From assembly GCA_964580725.1 (NCBI GenBank), contig CAZOLV010000001.1, forward strand, positions 86,951 through 150,950: a stretch of DNA of 64,000 bases. Direction: 5' to 3'. This document shows, in pieces, positions 56,462 through 64,000 of this stretch. Source of the DNA: Amarolinea sp964580725 (GTDB lineage: Bacteria > Chloroflexota > Anaerolineae > SSC4 > Amarolineaceae). Position 1 is the first letter of the stretch; every line of letters starts with the position of its first letter. The translations under genes were made by a program, and so were the position numbers. The notes beneath the pieces were generated by a model. The model saw only the letters and a list, made by a program, of their open reading frames with translations, had not been told where the DNA came from and did not search any database.

Positions 56462-56866
56462 CTATTGGCATGGCGTCGGCGTTGGCTCGATGTTGGGAGC
56501 GAGGGCAGTGTCCTGGCTCGATTCGGTGCCGGGGATGGGAGACAAATCGGCGCCATCGGGGGCGTCGGGACGCGCCGGCCCCTGGTTGACCTGGTCGAGC
56601 AGTGCTTCACGCTCGGCCGGGCTGAGCTGCTCGGTCGCGCCGGCGGACTGCGTGACGTCGTCGATCCCGGCCGGGCCATTGCTGGCCTGTTCGCCGGTCA
56701 GATCGACGCCACTGACGACGATTGGCGTCGGACAACCGTTGCTCTTGCCTTCCTGTGCAGCGGGCGGCTGCAGCGTGCATGCGCCGAGCGCCAGGGTCAG
56801 CAGACCGGTGACGACCCATCGTTTCGATGATCTGATGTGCGTGAGGGCTTGCATGATCGGTTTCAT
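56462..56866 (-). CDS. Small lipoprotein of unknown function
   Basis: 134 residues from ATG 56866 (another ATG four codons later). A basic start, a hydrophobic stretch and the lipobox TLALGAC indicate lipid modification. The mature part is Pro/Ala/Asp/Glu-rich and likely disordered (LSPAEREALLDQVNQGPARP, ending NIEPTPTPCQ); only an ASNGPAG/AEREALLDQV helix looks ordered. No domain recognised. It is alone between rplS and the secreted protein at 57066, with a terminator upstream of it. Confidence 0.65.
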   Translation of the reverse strand: MKPIMQALTHIRSSKRWVVTGLLTLALGACTLQPPAAQEGKSNGCPTPIVVSGVDLTGEQASNGPAGIDDVTQSAGATEQLSPAEREALLDQVNQGPARPDAPDGADLSPIPGTESSQDTALAPNIEPTPTPCQ

Positions 56867-56967
56867 TGGATTGGATTGAACACTCCTTGTTCGTTGACGA
56901 ATCTGTTCCATGAGACCGGCTCATGGCAAGGTCAAGACGTGCCAACTGGTCGCTTTGTTCGCGCGCT

Positions 56968-57001
56968 AAAAAAAGTTGGCATCTCTAGCGGAGATGCCAA
57001 C
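56968..57001 (-). terminator. Terminator downstream of the 560-residue secreted protein
   Basis: GTTGGCATCTC pairs with GAGATGCCAAC; on the minus strand TTTTTTT follows. A second hairpin with GGCTGGCG/CGCCAGCC lies at about 57022-57058. Confidence 0.85.
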
Positions 57002-57065
57002 CGTGAGGGGCGAGGGTGAAGGCTGGCGTGTCTCGCGGAGCAGAGAAACGCCAGCCTGAGAGCGA

Positions 57066-58748
57066 TTAGTTGTTGGCCCAGCGGTTCCAGTTGTAGTAGT
57101 CGCGCGAACGGCCAAAGGCGAAGAAGACCGGCGCCGAGCAGACGCTACAGTTGGTACTGCCGGGGATGTAGTGAGCGCCGGCGACCCAGTTGTTTTGACC
57201 GGGCTGGAAGACGCGCACCGTGTTGTAATCGCCCCACTTGTTGTCGGAGGGGCGGGCGTTGCTGGCGACGACGCCAGAGAACGAGAAGCCGGGCGGCGCC
57301 GCGGTGTAGTCATCGGAGATGATGAAACCGACGCGCGGCTTCCAGCTATCGCTGCTGTTGGCGTAATTGAGAACGAATCCCAGATCGCCGCGCGCGTTGG
57401 CGGCGGCGCTTGGATAGCCGAAGCAGTTGCTGCTGCTCCAGATGTAGGGGCGTCCCTGTGACCCGCTGACCTGGCTCAAGGTGTCTTCGTAAACGGCGTA
57501 GCCGTCTATGTAGGGCTGGCTGAAGCTGCCCCCCTGCTTGGCGTTCCACCACCAGCCCAAGACCTTGCGCCCGTTGACGTTGAGGTTGTTGTAGTGCAGT
57601 TCGTAGCGTGCGCCCGCCAGCAGACGGTCGCTGGAGCGACCCATCCAGTTGCCGCTGCTGCTGCCGCACAGATGACCGCTGCCGTAGCTCCAGGCAGCCA
57701 CCGTGTTGGTGACCTGGTACAGAGCGCCCGAATTCTCGGCCCAGCGCCAGATGCTGATGCGGTTATAGGGCGAGCTGGCCGGATTGTTGGATGCCCAGTA
57801 CATCACATGATCGGCGCCCTGCACCGGAACGAAGGTGAACCAGCTCGTGGTCGAGAGGTAGCTGTAGCTGAAGCCGGAACAGGAACGCAGCGAGTCCAGC
57901 GGCAGGCGCAGCATGACGGTGCGCGTCCAGGAGTTGCTGTTGTTGAACATGTTGAACGCGACATACGCAAAGTCGGCGCTCAGTTGGATGTGCGGATAGT
58001 CCCACCACTGGTTCGTCCAGCCGCTGTTGACGTTGGTTGGGTAGAAGTCATAGGCGCAGAAGGATGATGCGCCGTTGGTGGATGCTCCCAGGCGGAAACG
58101 GTTGACGCCCGATGCGTTCTTGACGCCCTGCCGTAGCCAGAGGAACATGTCACGCGCCTTGTCGTATTGGGCGATCTGGTCGCAGCAGAAGTCGGACATA
58201 TTCGTATAGGCGTTGACATAGCTCCAGTTGGAGCCGCCGTTGGTCGAACGGGCGGCGAACCAGTTGCCGGTGTAGAAGGCGTACTTACCGCCCAAACCGA
58301 GGCTCGATTCCATGACGTTGGACTTGTAGCCGCTCGGAATGACGCTGCCAAAGTACGAACTGCGATAGATCTGGGCGTCGCCGGGTGCCAGTGGCGCTTT
58401 TTCGGCGGCGCTCAGCTCGGCCTCGACCGATTCCGAGCCTTCGAGCGGGGCGGCCTCAGGGGCCAGCATGTCGGTAGCGCTTTTGCTGGTCAGATCGCGC
58501 GCCGGCCCCGGCAGATTGACTTTGTCGGCCCAGTACTCGAGTTGGGCCTTTTGCTCGTCGGTCAGTTCGGGCAGCGTGTCCGACCATTCGAACGCTTCTT
58601 CGACGGGCACCGCCGCGACGGCTGTGTCGGGTGCGTCGGTCGAAATGATGCCTTGCTGCGAACGCTGCGCATAGAGCGGCATTCCGGCCAGCAGTACCAT
58701 GACCACCAGGGCCAGACTGACGGCCCGCAGACGACGAAACTGATTCAT
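57066..58748 (-). CDS. Secreted beta-propeller-like protein of unknown function
   Basis: 560 residues from ATG 58748 with an ideal AGGAGG site. A signal peptide (LALVVMVLLAGMPLYAQ) is followed by an acidic Ala/Glu/Pro segment to about 125. The remainder has repeated ARSTNGGSNWSYVN-type Asp-box/BNR motifs and many aromatic, Ser and Asn residues (WRWAENSGALYQVTNTVAAW, ELHYNNLNVNGRKVLGWWW), suggesting a sialidase-like propeller. Several paired Cys (FCCDQ, CSVCSAP) suggest disulfides. No catalytic motif was recognised. Monocistronic with its own terminator. Confidence 0.75.
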   Translation of the reverse strand: MNQFRRLRAVSLALVVMVLLAGMPLYAQRSQQGIISTDAPDTAVAAVPVEEAFEWSDTLPELTDEQKAQLEYWADKVNLPGPARDLTSKSATDMLAPEAAPLEGSESVEAELSAAEKAPLAPGDAQIYRSSYFGSVIPSGYKSNVMESSLGLGGKYAFYTGNWFAARSTNGGSNWSYVNAYTNMSDFCCDQIAQYDKARDMFLWLRQGVKNASGVNRFRLGASTNGASSFCAYDFYPTNVNSGWTNQWWDYPHIQLSADFAYVAFNMFNNSNSWTRTVMLRLPLDSLRSCSGFSYSYLSTTSWFTFVPVQGADHVMYWASNNPASSPYNRISIWRWAENSGALYQVTNTVAAWSYGSGHLCGSSSGNWMGRSSDRLLAGARYELHYNNLNVNGRKVLGWWWNAKQGGSFSQPYIDGYAVYEDTLSQVSGSQGRPYIWSSSNCFGYPSAAANARGDLGFVLNYANSSDSWKPRVGFIISDDYTAAPPGFSFSGVVASNARPSDNKWGDYNTVRVFQPGQNNWVAGAHYIPGSTNCSVCSAPVFFAFGRSRDYYNWNRWANN

Positions 58749-59050
58749 GACAAACCTCCTGTGGAAACACTGAACTGAGTGGGCAGAGGCCGGCTGCGAA
58801 CGGCGCTCACCCGGACAGGGGGACCTACCAGAGACAACGACTAACGGATCTGGGGACTCGACGGGGACATGGGCGCACACGCCCGCTGATCGAAAAGAGG
58901 ATCAGATCCTGGCAACCTTGCAGAGAGTCGCAATTCACTCGATCTGCGGGACGTTCGGCGTCACAAGCGTATACCCTCTACCGGCGCAATTCCGTAAGTT
59001 ATCCACCTTTGGGTCGTTGTCGGTGGGGTGATGGCGAGCAGCCGGGAGGT
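58749..59050. other. Intergenic stretch with no recognisable element
   Basis: About 300 bp upstream of the secreted protein gene, holding its leader and ribosome site. A weak minus-strand TATACG box lies near 58968-58973 without a good -35. No RNA family, repeat or gene was recognised. Confidence 0.4.
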
Positions 59051-59227
59051 TCAGGCTTGCAGATGCCTGACGGAGTCGCGCTCGACCAGGTGCGGTTTCA
59101 TGATGACAGTCGCCTGGCCGGAATCTGGAAAGTCGAAGTGATTTTTGAGCAATTGCACTGCAACCCGGCCCATGCCGGTCTTGTCCACGTGCATCGTCGT
59201 GAGCGATGGGGTGAGGTAGCCCTCATT
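59051..59227 (-). pseudogene. C-terminal remnant of a LacI-family regulator
   Basis: About 58 codons read GYLTPSLTTMHVDKTGMGRVAV and continue with VQLLKNHFDFPDSG, VIMKPHLVERDSV and a stop. This is the usual end of LacI/GalR regulators (TPPLTTVxxxxxxMGxxAVxLL...LPxxLVxRxS). Upstream of about 59227 the similarity ends and no DNA-binding or sugar-binding domain follows. Thus only the last sixth of the gene is present, next to an orphan sugar-transporter permease. Confidence 0.75.
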
Positions 59228-59336
59228 GCGCTCCTGTCGCTGGTCAATTTGCGGCTTGGGCGTTCGGCTGAAGGCGACTGATAGATCGCTGTCACAATCA
59301 CGTTGATCACGATAATCACAAATAAGGAGATTCGTC

Positions 59337-60224
59337 ATGGTAGGCGAAAAACGCCTGACGTTGAGCGGCATCCTGCTGCGCACACCCTTCTACCTGCTGG
59401 CGTTCACCATGATCATCCCCTACTACTGGATGGTCATCAGCGCCTTCAAACCAATCCCCGAACTGCTGAAGAATCCGCCCTCGTTCATCTTACGCGGCGC
59501 CACGCTGAACAACTGGTGGGACGCCACCCCCTTTGCGGCCAACCACACCGAGGGCCTTTTTCAGCGTTTCCCCGAAGTGCCCCTGCGCTTCGGCCAATTC
59601 TTCGTCAACAGCGTTCTGATCACCGCCGTCATCACGGCGCTGTCGCTGATCGTCACTTCGCTGGCGGCCTACGTGATCGCCAAACATCGCTTTCCAGGCC
59701 GCAACGTCGTCTTCTTCATCGTCTTGGCCTCCATGATGATTCCCTGGCAGGTCAACTTCATCCCCAACTACCTGACGATGAAGAGCTTTGGCTGGATCAA
59801 CACTTTCCAGGCCTACGTCATCCCGGCCCTGCCGCAGGTGGTGATGTTCTTCTTCCTGCGCCAATACATGATGACCATTCCCAACGAGCTGATCGAAGCA
59901 GCGCACATCGATGGCGCCTCCGAACTGCGCATCTGGTGGCAACTGATTCTGCCCCTCGTCGGCCCCGCCCTGGCGGCGGTTTCGATCACTAGCGTGCTCA
60001 ACAACTGGAACAACTTTGTCTGGCCGCTCATCATCGCACAGGATTCGTTCCATCAAACGCTGCCGGTGGCGCTCTCACGGCTGAACTCCATGATCACCTC
60101 GCCGGGCACGATGGGCGTGCTGATGGCTGGCGCACTCGTGACCTCCATCCCGGCGGTCATCGTCTTCCTGTCGTTTCAGCGCCAGTTCATCGAATCCATC
60201 GCCGCCAGTGGCGTCAAGGGCTAA
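59337..60224 (+). CDS. Carbohydrate ABC transporter permease (MalG type, CUT1 family)
   Basis: 295 residues with six membrane helices. The cytoplasmic EAA loop that docks on the ATPase is EAAHIDGASELRIWWQLILPL. N-terminal MIIPYYWMVISAFKP and central FVNSVLITAVITALSLIVTSLAAYVIAKHRFPGR are standard for MalG-like permeases. ATG 59337 has AAGGAG 7 nt upstream, preceded by an imperfect dyad TGATCACGATAATCA (59304-59318) that could be an operator. The partner MalF-type permease and the binding protein are missing, so the gene is either an orphan or served by genes elsewhere. Confidence 0.92.
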   Translation: MVGEKRLTLSGILLRTPFYLLAFTMIIPYYWMVISAFKPIPELLKNPPSFILRGATLNNWWDATPFAANHTEGLFQRFPEVPLRFGQFFVNSVLITAVITALSLIVTSLAAYVIAKHRFPGRNVVFFIVLASMMIPWQVNFIPNYLTMKSFGWINTFQAYVIPALPQVVMFFFLRQYMMTIPNELIEAAHIDGASELRIWWQLILPLVGPALAAVSITSVLNNWNNFVWPLIIAQDSFHQTLPVALSRLNSMITSPGTMGVLMAGALVTSIPAVIVFLSFQRQFIESIAASGVKG

Positions 60225-60230
60225 CCCGCC

Positions 60231-62642
60231 GTGGCAAGCTCACTCCATCGCACCCGCCTGCGCCGCATGATCGCACAGACCGTCATCGCAGCCTGGCTGT
60301 TGACGGCTTGCGCCGGGCCTGCGCCGTCCGCGCCGCCAACACCCGTTGGGATCACAGCAGAGCCGACGCCCACCGCGGTCATCCTCGACGATTTCGAGGC
60401 TGCAACGACCGCCTGGCAGGCCGCCCCTCCTGCTCGCTATCTGGACAGCGCCGCCGCCGCCGTCGCCCTCACCCCCGGCCGGGGCAGCGGCCAGGCGCTT
60501 GCCCTGACCTTCGATGCCCCCACGACGGCCAGGCCAAAGGCGATCTTCCTGCTGGAACGTCCCTTCGACTTGAGCGCCGCCGCCTATCTGGCCTTCGACA
60601 TCGAAAACGCCGGCGCCGCCGCCGGCGTCGCCCTGGCCCTGAGCACCGGCGCCGCCTGGACCTGGTACGAATCGCTCACCGCGCCGCTAGAATCAGGCTG
60701 GCGCACCGTTGCGTTCGATCTGGCCAGCAAGCATTACAAGACCGAAGCCAGGCAGTGGAAGGCGGATGCCGCCCTGGGCGACTTGGCTCGAACACAGCGC
60801 GTGGCCATTGTGATCTTTCCACGCACGGCCGGCCGCGTGACGCTCGACAATCTGCGCCTGGCTGCCGCGCCGGACGCCAACGCCATCCTGCCCACGCTCG
60901 ACGGCGCACCGGGCCTGATCACTGCGTCCCCGCCCACCGTCACGCCTCGGCCGGCCGCGACCCTGACGCTGCAAGCGCCGCAGGGGCCGGCCGCCGTCAA
61001 CCGGCCGCTTGAGGCGCTCATCGAGACCGACGGTGTGGTCGAGAACCCCTTCGATCCCGCCCAATTCGATCTTTGGGTTCGCTTCACCTCCCCAACTGGC
61101 CACATCATCACAGCGCCTGCTTTCTACGGTCAGGAGTTCGACCCCCGCACGTTGGAGCCGAGCGGCGCGGCCGGTTGGCGGGTGCGTTTCACGCCGCCCG
61201 AAGCCGGAGAATGGCACGCCCAGGCCGAGCTGGCTTCGCCGTCTCTGCGCAGCGCGGCTGTCGCCTTCACGGTCAATACGGCGCCGGCCGGCCGGGGCTT
61301 CGTGCGCGTTGACCGGACAAACCCGCGCTACTTCAGTTTCGACAACGGCGGCCTCTATTTGCCGATCGGTCTCAATCTGGCTTGGGCCAGCGGGCAGAAT
61401 CTGGTCGTCCTGGATGACTACACGCGCTGGTTCGACGCCTTGAGTGCGAACGGCGGCAACATCGCCCGCGTCTGGATGGCCTCATGGTCGTTTGCCCTGG
61501 AGTGGAAGGACACCGGCCTGGGCGATTACACGGCGCGGCTCAGACAGGCCTGGCTGTTGGATCGAGTGCTGCAACTGGCCGACGAGCGCGGCATCTACGT
61601 CATGTTGACGCTCCTCAATCACGGCGCCTTCAACACCACACTGAACCCGGAGTGGGACGACAACCCGTACAACGTCATCAATGGCGGCATGTTGGCAGCC
61701 CCCCAGGACTTTGCGACCGATCCCGAAGCCAGGCGCCTGTTCAAGCGGCGTCTGCGCTACATCGCTGCTCGCTATGCGGCCGCACCCAGCCTGTTTGCCT
61801 GGGAGTGGTGGAACGAGGTCAATTGGACGCCGATTGGCGATGCGCTGCTCGGCCCCTGGATGGACGAGATGAATCAGACGCTGCGGGCGCACGATCCGTA
61901 TCGTCACCTGGTCAGCGTCAGTTACGCCAACGGCGGGGCAACCCGCTTATGGGCGCGGCCCGACGTCAGCTTTGCGCAGCAGCACGACTATAGCGGCCGC
62001 GATCCGTTTCTGGAGTTCCGGGCCGCGTATGACAGCATCAGCGCAACCGCCGGCGCCAAGCCGCTCTTGATGGCCGAACATGGCTATTCGCCGGGCGGCG
62101 CGGCTGTAGAGTTTGGGCGCGAGGCGATTCATCTGCACAACGGCGTCTGGACCCCCGTCTTCATGGGGTATGCCGGTTCTGGCATGGCCTGGTGGTGGGA
62201 CACGCTGATCGCGCCGGCCAACCTGTGGTCGGTCTACAAGCCGCTGGCGCTCTTCATGGCCGGCGAGGATGTGCGCACCCTGACCGCCGCTGCGCCGCAG
62301 ACAACTGACCAGGCGTATCTGCTGGCGTTGCAGGGGCCGGAGCGGGCGTTGGTCTGGATGCGCAACCGCGAGTACGATGCCAATGCCGCCGCCCGCGGTT
62401 ACGAAAAGGCGCTCAAGGCGAAGACGGCCGGCCCAGGCTGGCAGTACGAGCCGCCCATCGTCAGCGGATTGACCTTCACACTCACCAATCTGAGCGAGGC
62501 CAACTACACCGCGCGCTGGTTCGACGCGCAGACGGGCCAGTGGCTGAGCGAACAATCGCTGCGCATGATGGGCGGGGCGCTGACCCTCACTGCGCCCGAG
62601 TTCAGTCGAGACCTGGCTGTCAAGATTGTGCGCCGCGAGTGA
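60231..62642 (+). CDS. Lipoprotein glycoside hydrolase (GH5-like/DUF5060 type)
   Basis: 803 residues from GTG 60231, 6 bp after the permease. The lipobox AAWLLTAC and a Thr/Pro linker indicate a surface lipoprotein. A carbohydrate-binding-like beta domain (about 50-215) is followed by a DUF5060-like beta domain (about 240-370, VENPFDPAQFDLWVRFTSPTG). The catalytic barrel begins GRGFVRVDRTNPRYFSFDNGG. Acid/base candidate is Glu in WEWWNEVNW and nucleophile candidate is Glu in LLMAEHGYSP. A C-terminal beta domain closes it. Glycan substrate unknown; likely plant or microbial polysaccharide, as suggested by the neighbouring acetyl-esterase and sugar permease. Confidence 0.83.
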   Translation: MASSLHRTRLRRMIAQTVIAAWLLTACAGPAPSAPPTPVGITAEPTPTAVILDDFEAATTAWQAAPPARYLDSAAAAVALTPGRGSGQALALTFDAPTTARPKAIFLLERPFDLSAAAYLAFDIENAGAAAGVALALSTGAAWTWYESLTAPLESGWRTVAFDLASKHYKTEARQWKADAALGDLARTQRVAIVIFPRTAGRVTLDNLRLAAAPDANAILPTLDGAPGLITASPPTVTPRPAATLTLQAPQGPAAVNRPLEALIETDGVVENPFDPAQFDLWVRFTSPTGHIITAPAFYGQEFDPRTLEPSGAAGWRVRFTPPEAGEWHAQAELASPSLRSAAVAFTVNTAPAGRGFVRVDRTNPRYFSFDNGGLYLPIGLNLAWASGQNLVVLDDYTRWFDALSANGGNIARVWMASWSFALEWKDTGLGDYTARLRQAWLLDRVLQLADERGIYVMLTLLNHGAFNTTLNPEWDDNPYNVINGGMLAAPQDFATDPEARRLFKRRLRYIAARYAAAPSLFAWEWWNEVNWTPIGDALLGPWMDEMNQTLRAHDPYRHLVSVSYANGGATRLWARPDVSFAQQHDYSGRDPFLEFRAAYDSISATAGAKPLLMAEHGYSPGGAAVEFGREAIHLHNGVWTPVFMGYAGSGMAWWWDTLIAPANLWSVYKPLALFMAGEDVRTLTAAAPQTTDQAYLLALQGPERALVWMRNREYDANAAARGYEKALKAKTAGPGWQYEPPIVSGLTFTLTNLSEANYTARWFDAQTGQWLSEQSLRMMGGALTLTAPEFSRDLAVKIVRRE

Positions 62643-62716
62643 GGCGCCGACTGCCGGGGGCAGGGCGGCTCGCCGGCGAGCGATTGACAAATTGGCCCGG
62701 GCGTGCGATGATTGCG

Positions 62717-62748
62717 CCGCCGCCGTTCAACGAACGGCGGCGGTTTTT
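62717..62748 (+). terminator. Terminator after the permease-glycosidase pair
   Basis: 12-bp perfect stem (62717-62728 with 62732-62743), 3-nt loop, TTTTT. Confidence 0.88.
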
Positions 62749-62808
62749 CGTTGATTGCATTGTGGTTGGGTAATTTTCATTCGTTGGTTCGTGCGTGTGT
62801 GCATGACC

Positions 62809-62980
62809 GAACGCACGAACGGACGCACGAACGGACGGACGGACGAACGGACGCACGGACGCACGAACGGACGCACGGACGCACGAACGGACGAACGGAC
62901 GCACGAACGGACGCACGGACGCACGAACGGACGCACGGACGGACGAAAGAAAGAAAGAAAGAAGGAAAGAAGGACACAGG
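62809..62980 (+). repeat. Tetranucleotide array GVAC (34 units) followed by GAAR units
   Basis: 62809-62944 is 34 consecutive units G-N-A-C where N is A, C or G but never T. In the same register, seven GAAA/GAAG units follow (62945-62972). The AGAAGGA at the end of that stretch is the only good ribosome site for the esterase ATG at 62984. The interval 62643-62983 contains this array and a terminator, no gene. Confidence 0.95.
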
Positions 62981-62983
62981 GAG

Positions 62984-63955
62984 ATGCTATTCGATCTACC
63001 GTTGGAGCAATTGCAGGTTTATCGGCCGGCGCGTAACGAGCCGGTGGATTTCGATGCGTTTTGGGCGCAGACGCTGGATGCGGCGCGTGCCGCGGCGGCG
63101 CCGCCGCGTTTCGAACTGGCGCCGCTCGATCTGGCGCTGGTCGAGGCGTATGACGTGACGTTCAGCGGTTTCGGCGGCCAGCCGGTCAAGGCCTGGCTGT
63201 TGCTGCCGCGCCAACGTGTGCGGCCGCTGCCGTGCGTCGTGGAGTTCGTGGGCTACGGTGGCGGCCGCGGCCAGCCGTTGCAGTGGCTGTTGTGGGCCTG
63301 CGCCGGTTACGCCCATTTTGTGATGGATACTCGCGGACAGGGTAGCGTCTGGCGCACGGGCGATACACCCGACCCGGAGCCGGAGGGCAGCAATCCGCAC
63401 TATCCGGGCTTCATGACGCGGGGCATACTCGACCCGCACACCTACTACTACCGGCGCGTGTTGACCGATGCGGTGCGTGCCATCGAGACGGCGCGTCAGC
63501 ATCCGGCCATCGAGGGCGCTGGCGTCGCTGTGACGGGGGCCAGCCAGGGCGGCGGCATTGCGCTGGCGGCGTCCGGGCTTGTGCCCGATCTGTGCGCCGC
63601 CGTCGCCGATGTGCCTTTCCTCTGTCACTACCGCCGGGCAGTCGAGATCACCGACGCGCAGCCCTATTGCGAAATCAGTCGCTATTGTCGCCAGCATCGG
63701 GACAAGATCGAGACGGTATTCTCCACGCTCTCTTACTTCGACGGCGTAAATTTCGCCGCGCGCGCCGCCTGTCCTGCTCTTTTTTCAGTCGGTTTGATGG
63801 ACGATGTTTGCCCGCCATCCACCGTCTTTGCGGCCTTCAACCACTACGCCGGCGTCAGGCAGATGCGGGTCTGGCCGTTCAACGCGCACGAGGGCGGCGA
63901 GGTGTTCCAGGAAGTCGAGAAACTAAGGTTCTTGCAGGAGAAGTTGGGCGATTGA
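62984..63955 (+). CDS. Acetyl-xylan esterase / cephalosporin-C deacetylase (CE7 family)
   Basis: 323 residues, near the usual CE7 length (about 320). Alpha/beta-hydrolase with FWAQTLDAARAA near the start and the oxyanion-region VEFVGYGGGRGQPLQW. MDTRGQGS is followed by the nucleophile elbow VTGASQGGGIAL. The acid in VGLMDDVCPPSTVF and the base His in NAHEGG complete the triad. CE7 enzymes deacetylate xylo-oligosaccharides and other small acetyl esters in the cytoplasm; no signal peptide is present. The ribosome site comes from the GAAR end of the tetranucleotide array. Confidence 0.93.
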   Translation: MLFDLPLEQLQVYRPARNEPVDFDAFWAQTLDAARAAAAPPRFELAPLDLALVEAYDVTFSGFGGQPVKAWLLLPRQRVRPLPCVVEFVGYGGGRGQPLQWLLWACAGYAHFVMDTRGQGSVWRTGDTPDPEPEGSNPHYPGFMTRGILDPHTYYYRRVLTDAVRAIETARQHPAIEGAGVAVTGASQGGGIALAASGLVPDLCAAVADVPFLCHYRRAVEITDAQPYCEISRYCRQHRDKIETVFSTLSYFDGVNFAARAACPALFSVGLMDDVCPPSTVFAAFNHYAGVRQMRVWPFNAHEGGEVFQEVEKLRFLQEKLGD

Positions 63956-64000
63956 AATCGCGCCTGAGGGGCCTGCGGCCGGGCGTCCACCTGCGTGGAC

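Noticed and set aside
58749..58960. Riboswitch in the leader of the secreted protein
   Set aside because: No conserved block of any class I know was found on either strand.
62620..62980. Arg-Thr-Asn-Gly and Val-Arg-Pro repeat frames on both strands
   Set aside because: Produced by translating the GVAC tetramer array; all frames are open and there is no start context or family similarity.

Overview
The window is a GC-rich chromosomal scaffold that most likely comes from a Chloroflexota bacterium (Anaerolineae/Caldilineae type). This is inferred from gene content: a CpXC-domain protein, several lipoproteins and secreted proteins with Thr-Pro linkers, dockerin-tailed surface proteins without cohesins, a large Alu-type SRP RNA, and polyhydroxyalkanoate (PHA) granule genes. 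Two 100-N gaps (2366-2465, 24723-24822) mark it as a draft assembly. Both gaps are flanked on each side by the same 55-mer, so they are probably overlapping contig ends and not missing sequence.

Layout. 1-1.7 kb (minus): proS, LOG-family protein, phosphoesterase. 1.9-3.4 kb: a CsoR-type copper repressor with a strong promoter/operator, a tetranucleotide array, and two thioredoxins. 3.7-6.5 kb: a fusion protein with a cyanobacterial-type acyl-ACP reductase domain, followed by an SCP2-like lipid carrier. 6.5-10.4 kb (minus): a PHA-granule block (PhaR-type regulator, patatin, GH-like lipoprotein, phasin), both transcription units driven by perfect TTGACA-17-TATAAT promoters. 10.7-18.1 kb: RlmM-like methyltransferase, tilS, RlmI-like methyltransferase, isoaspartyl peptidase, an S1-domain protein behind a probable c-di-AMP riboswitch, and lgt. 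18.3-24.5 kb: Ca2+-type P-ATPase, a dockerin-ended surface protein, and a HypE-like protein. 24.8-27.3 kb (minus): ECF sigma, zinc-finger anti-sigma and a bactofilin-like membrane protein. 27.5-33.8 kb: MEMO and radical-SAM pair, principal sigma factor, Dtd, an unknown protein, an EamA transporter and a LysM/L,D-transpeptidase.

34.2-40.1 kb is a possible regulatory-metabolic unit. A receiver-adenylate cyclase overlaps the start of a cytochrome c maturation operon (ccmH, ccmG, ccmF, ccmI-like). It is followed by a small ORF, a CRP-consensus site sitting on a minus-strand promoter, and a crp-like gene. 40.2-47.7 kb holds a VWA lipoprotein, a small membrane protein, two tRNA-Ser genes, an LRR/dockerin protein, the SRP RNA, a GT39-like membrane enzyme and tRNA-Gly. 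47.8-56.4 kb (minus) holds housekeeping operons: greA-lysS-GH57 behind a long leader with an internal terminator, rnhB-yraN-miaA-CpXC, and rplS. 56.5-64 kb is a carbohydrate-related accessory end: two secreted or lipoproteins, a LacI-regulator remnant, an orphan sugar-ABC permease, a GH5-like lipoprotein, a second tetranucleotide array, and a CE7 acetyl-esterase.

The most unusual items are the acyl-ACP-reductase fusion, the riboswitch whose closing helix covers the start codon of an S1 protein, and the CRP-box/small-RNA locus beside the cyclase-ccm operon. The two tetramer arrays (AAGY and GVAC), each with one variable position, also stand out because each runs into the Shine-Dalgarno sequence of a gene.
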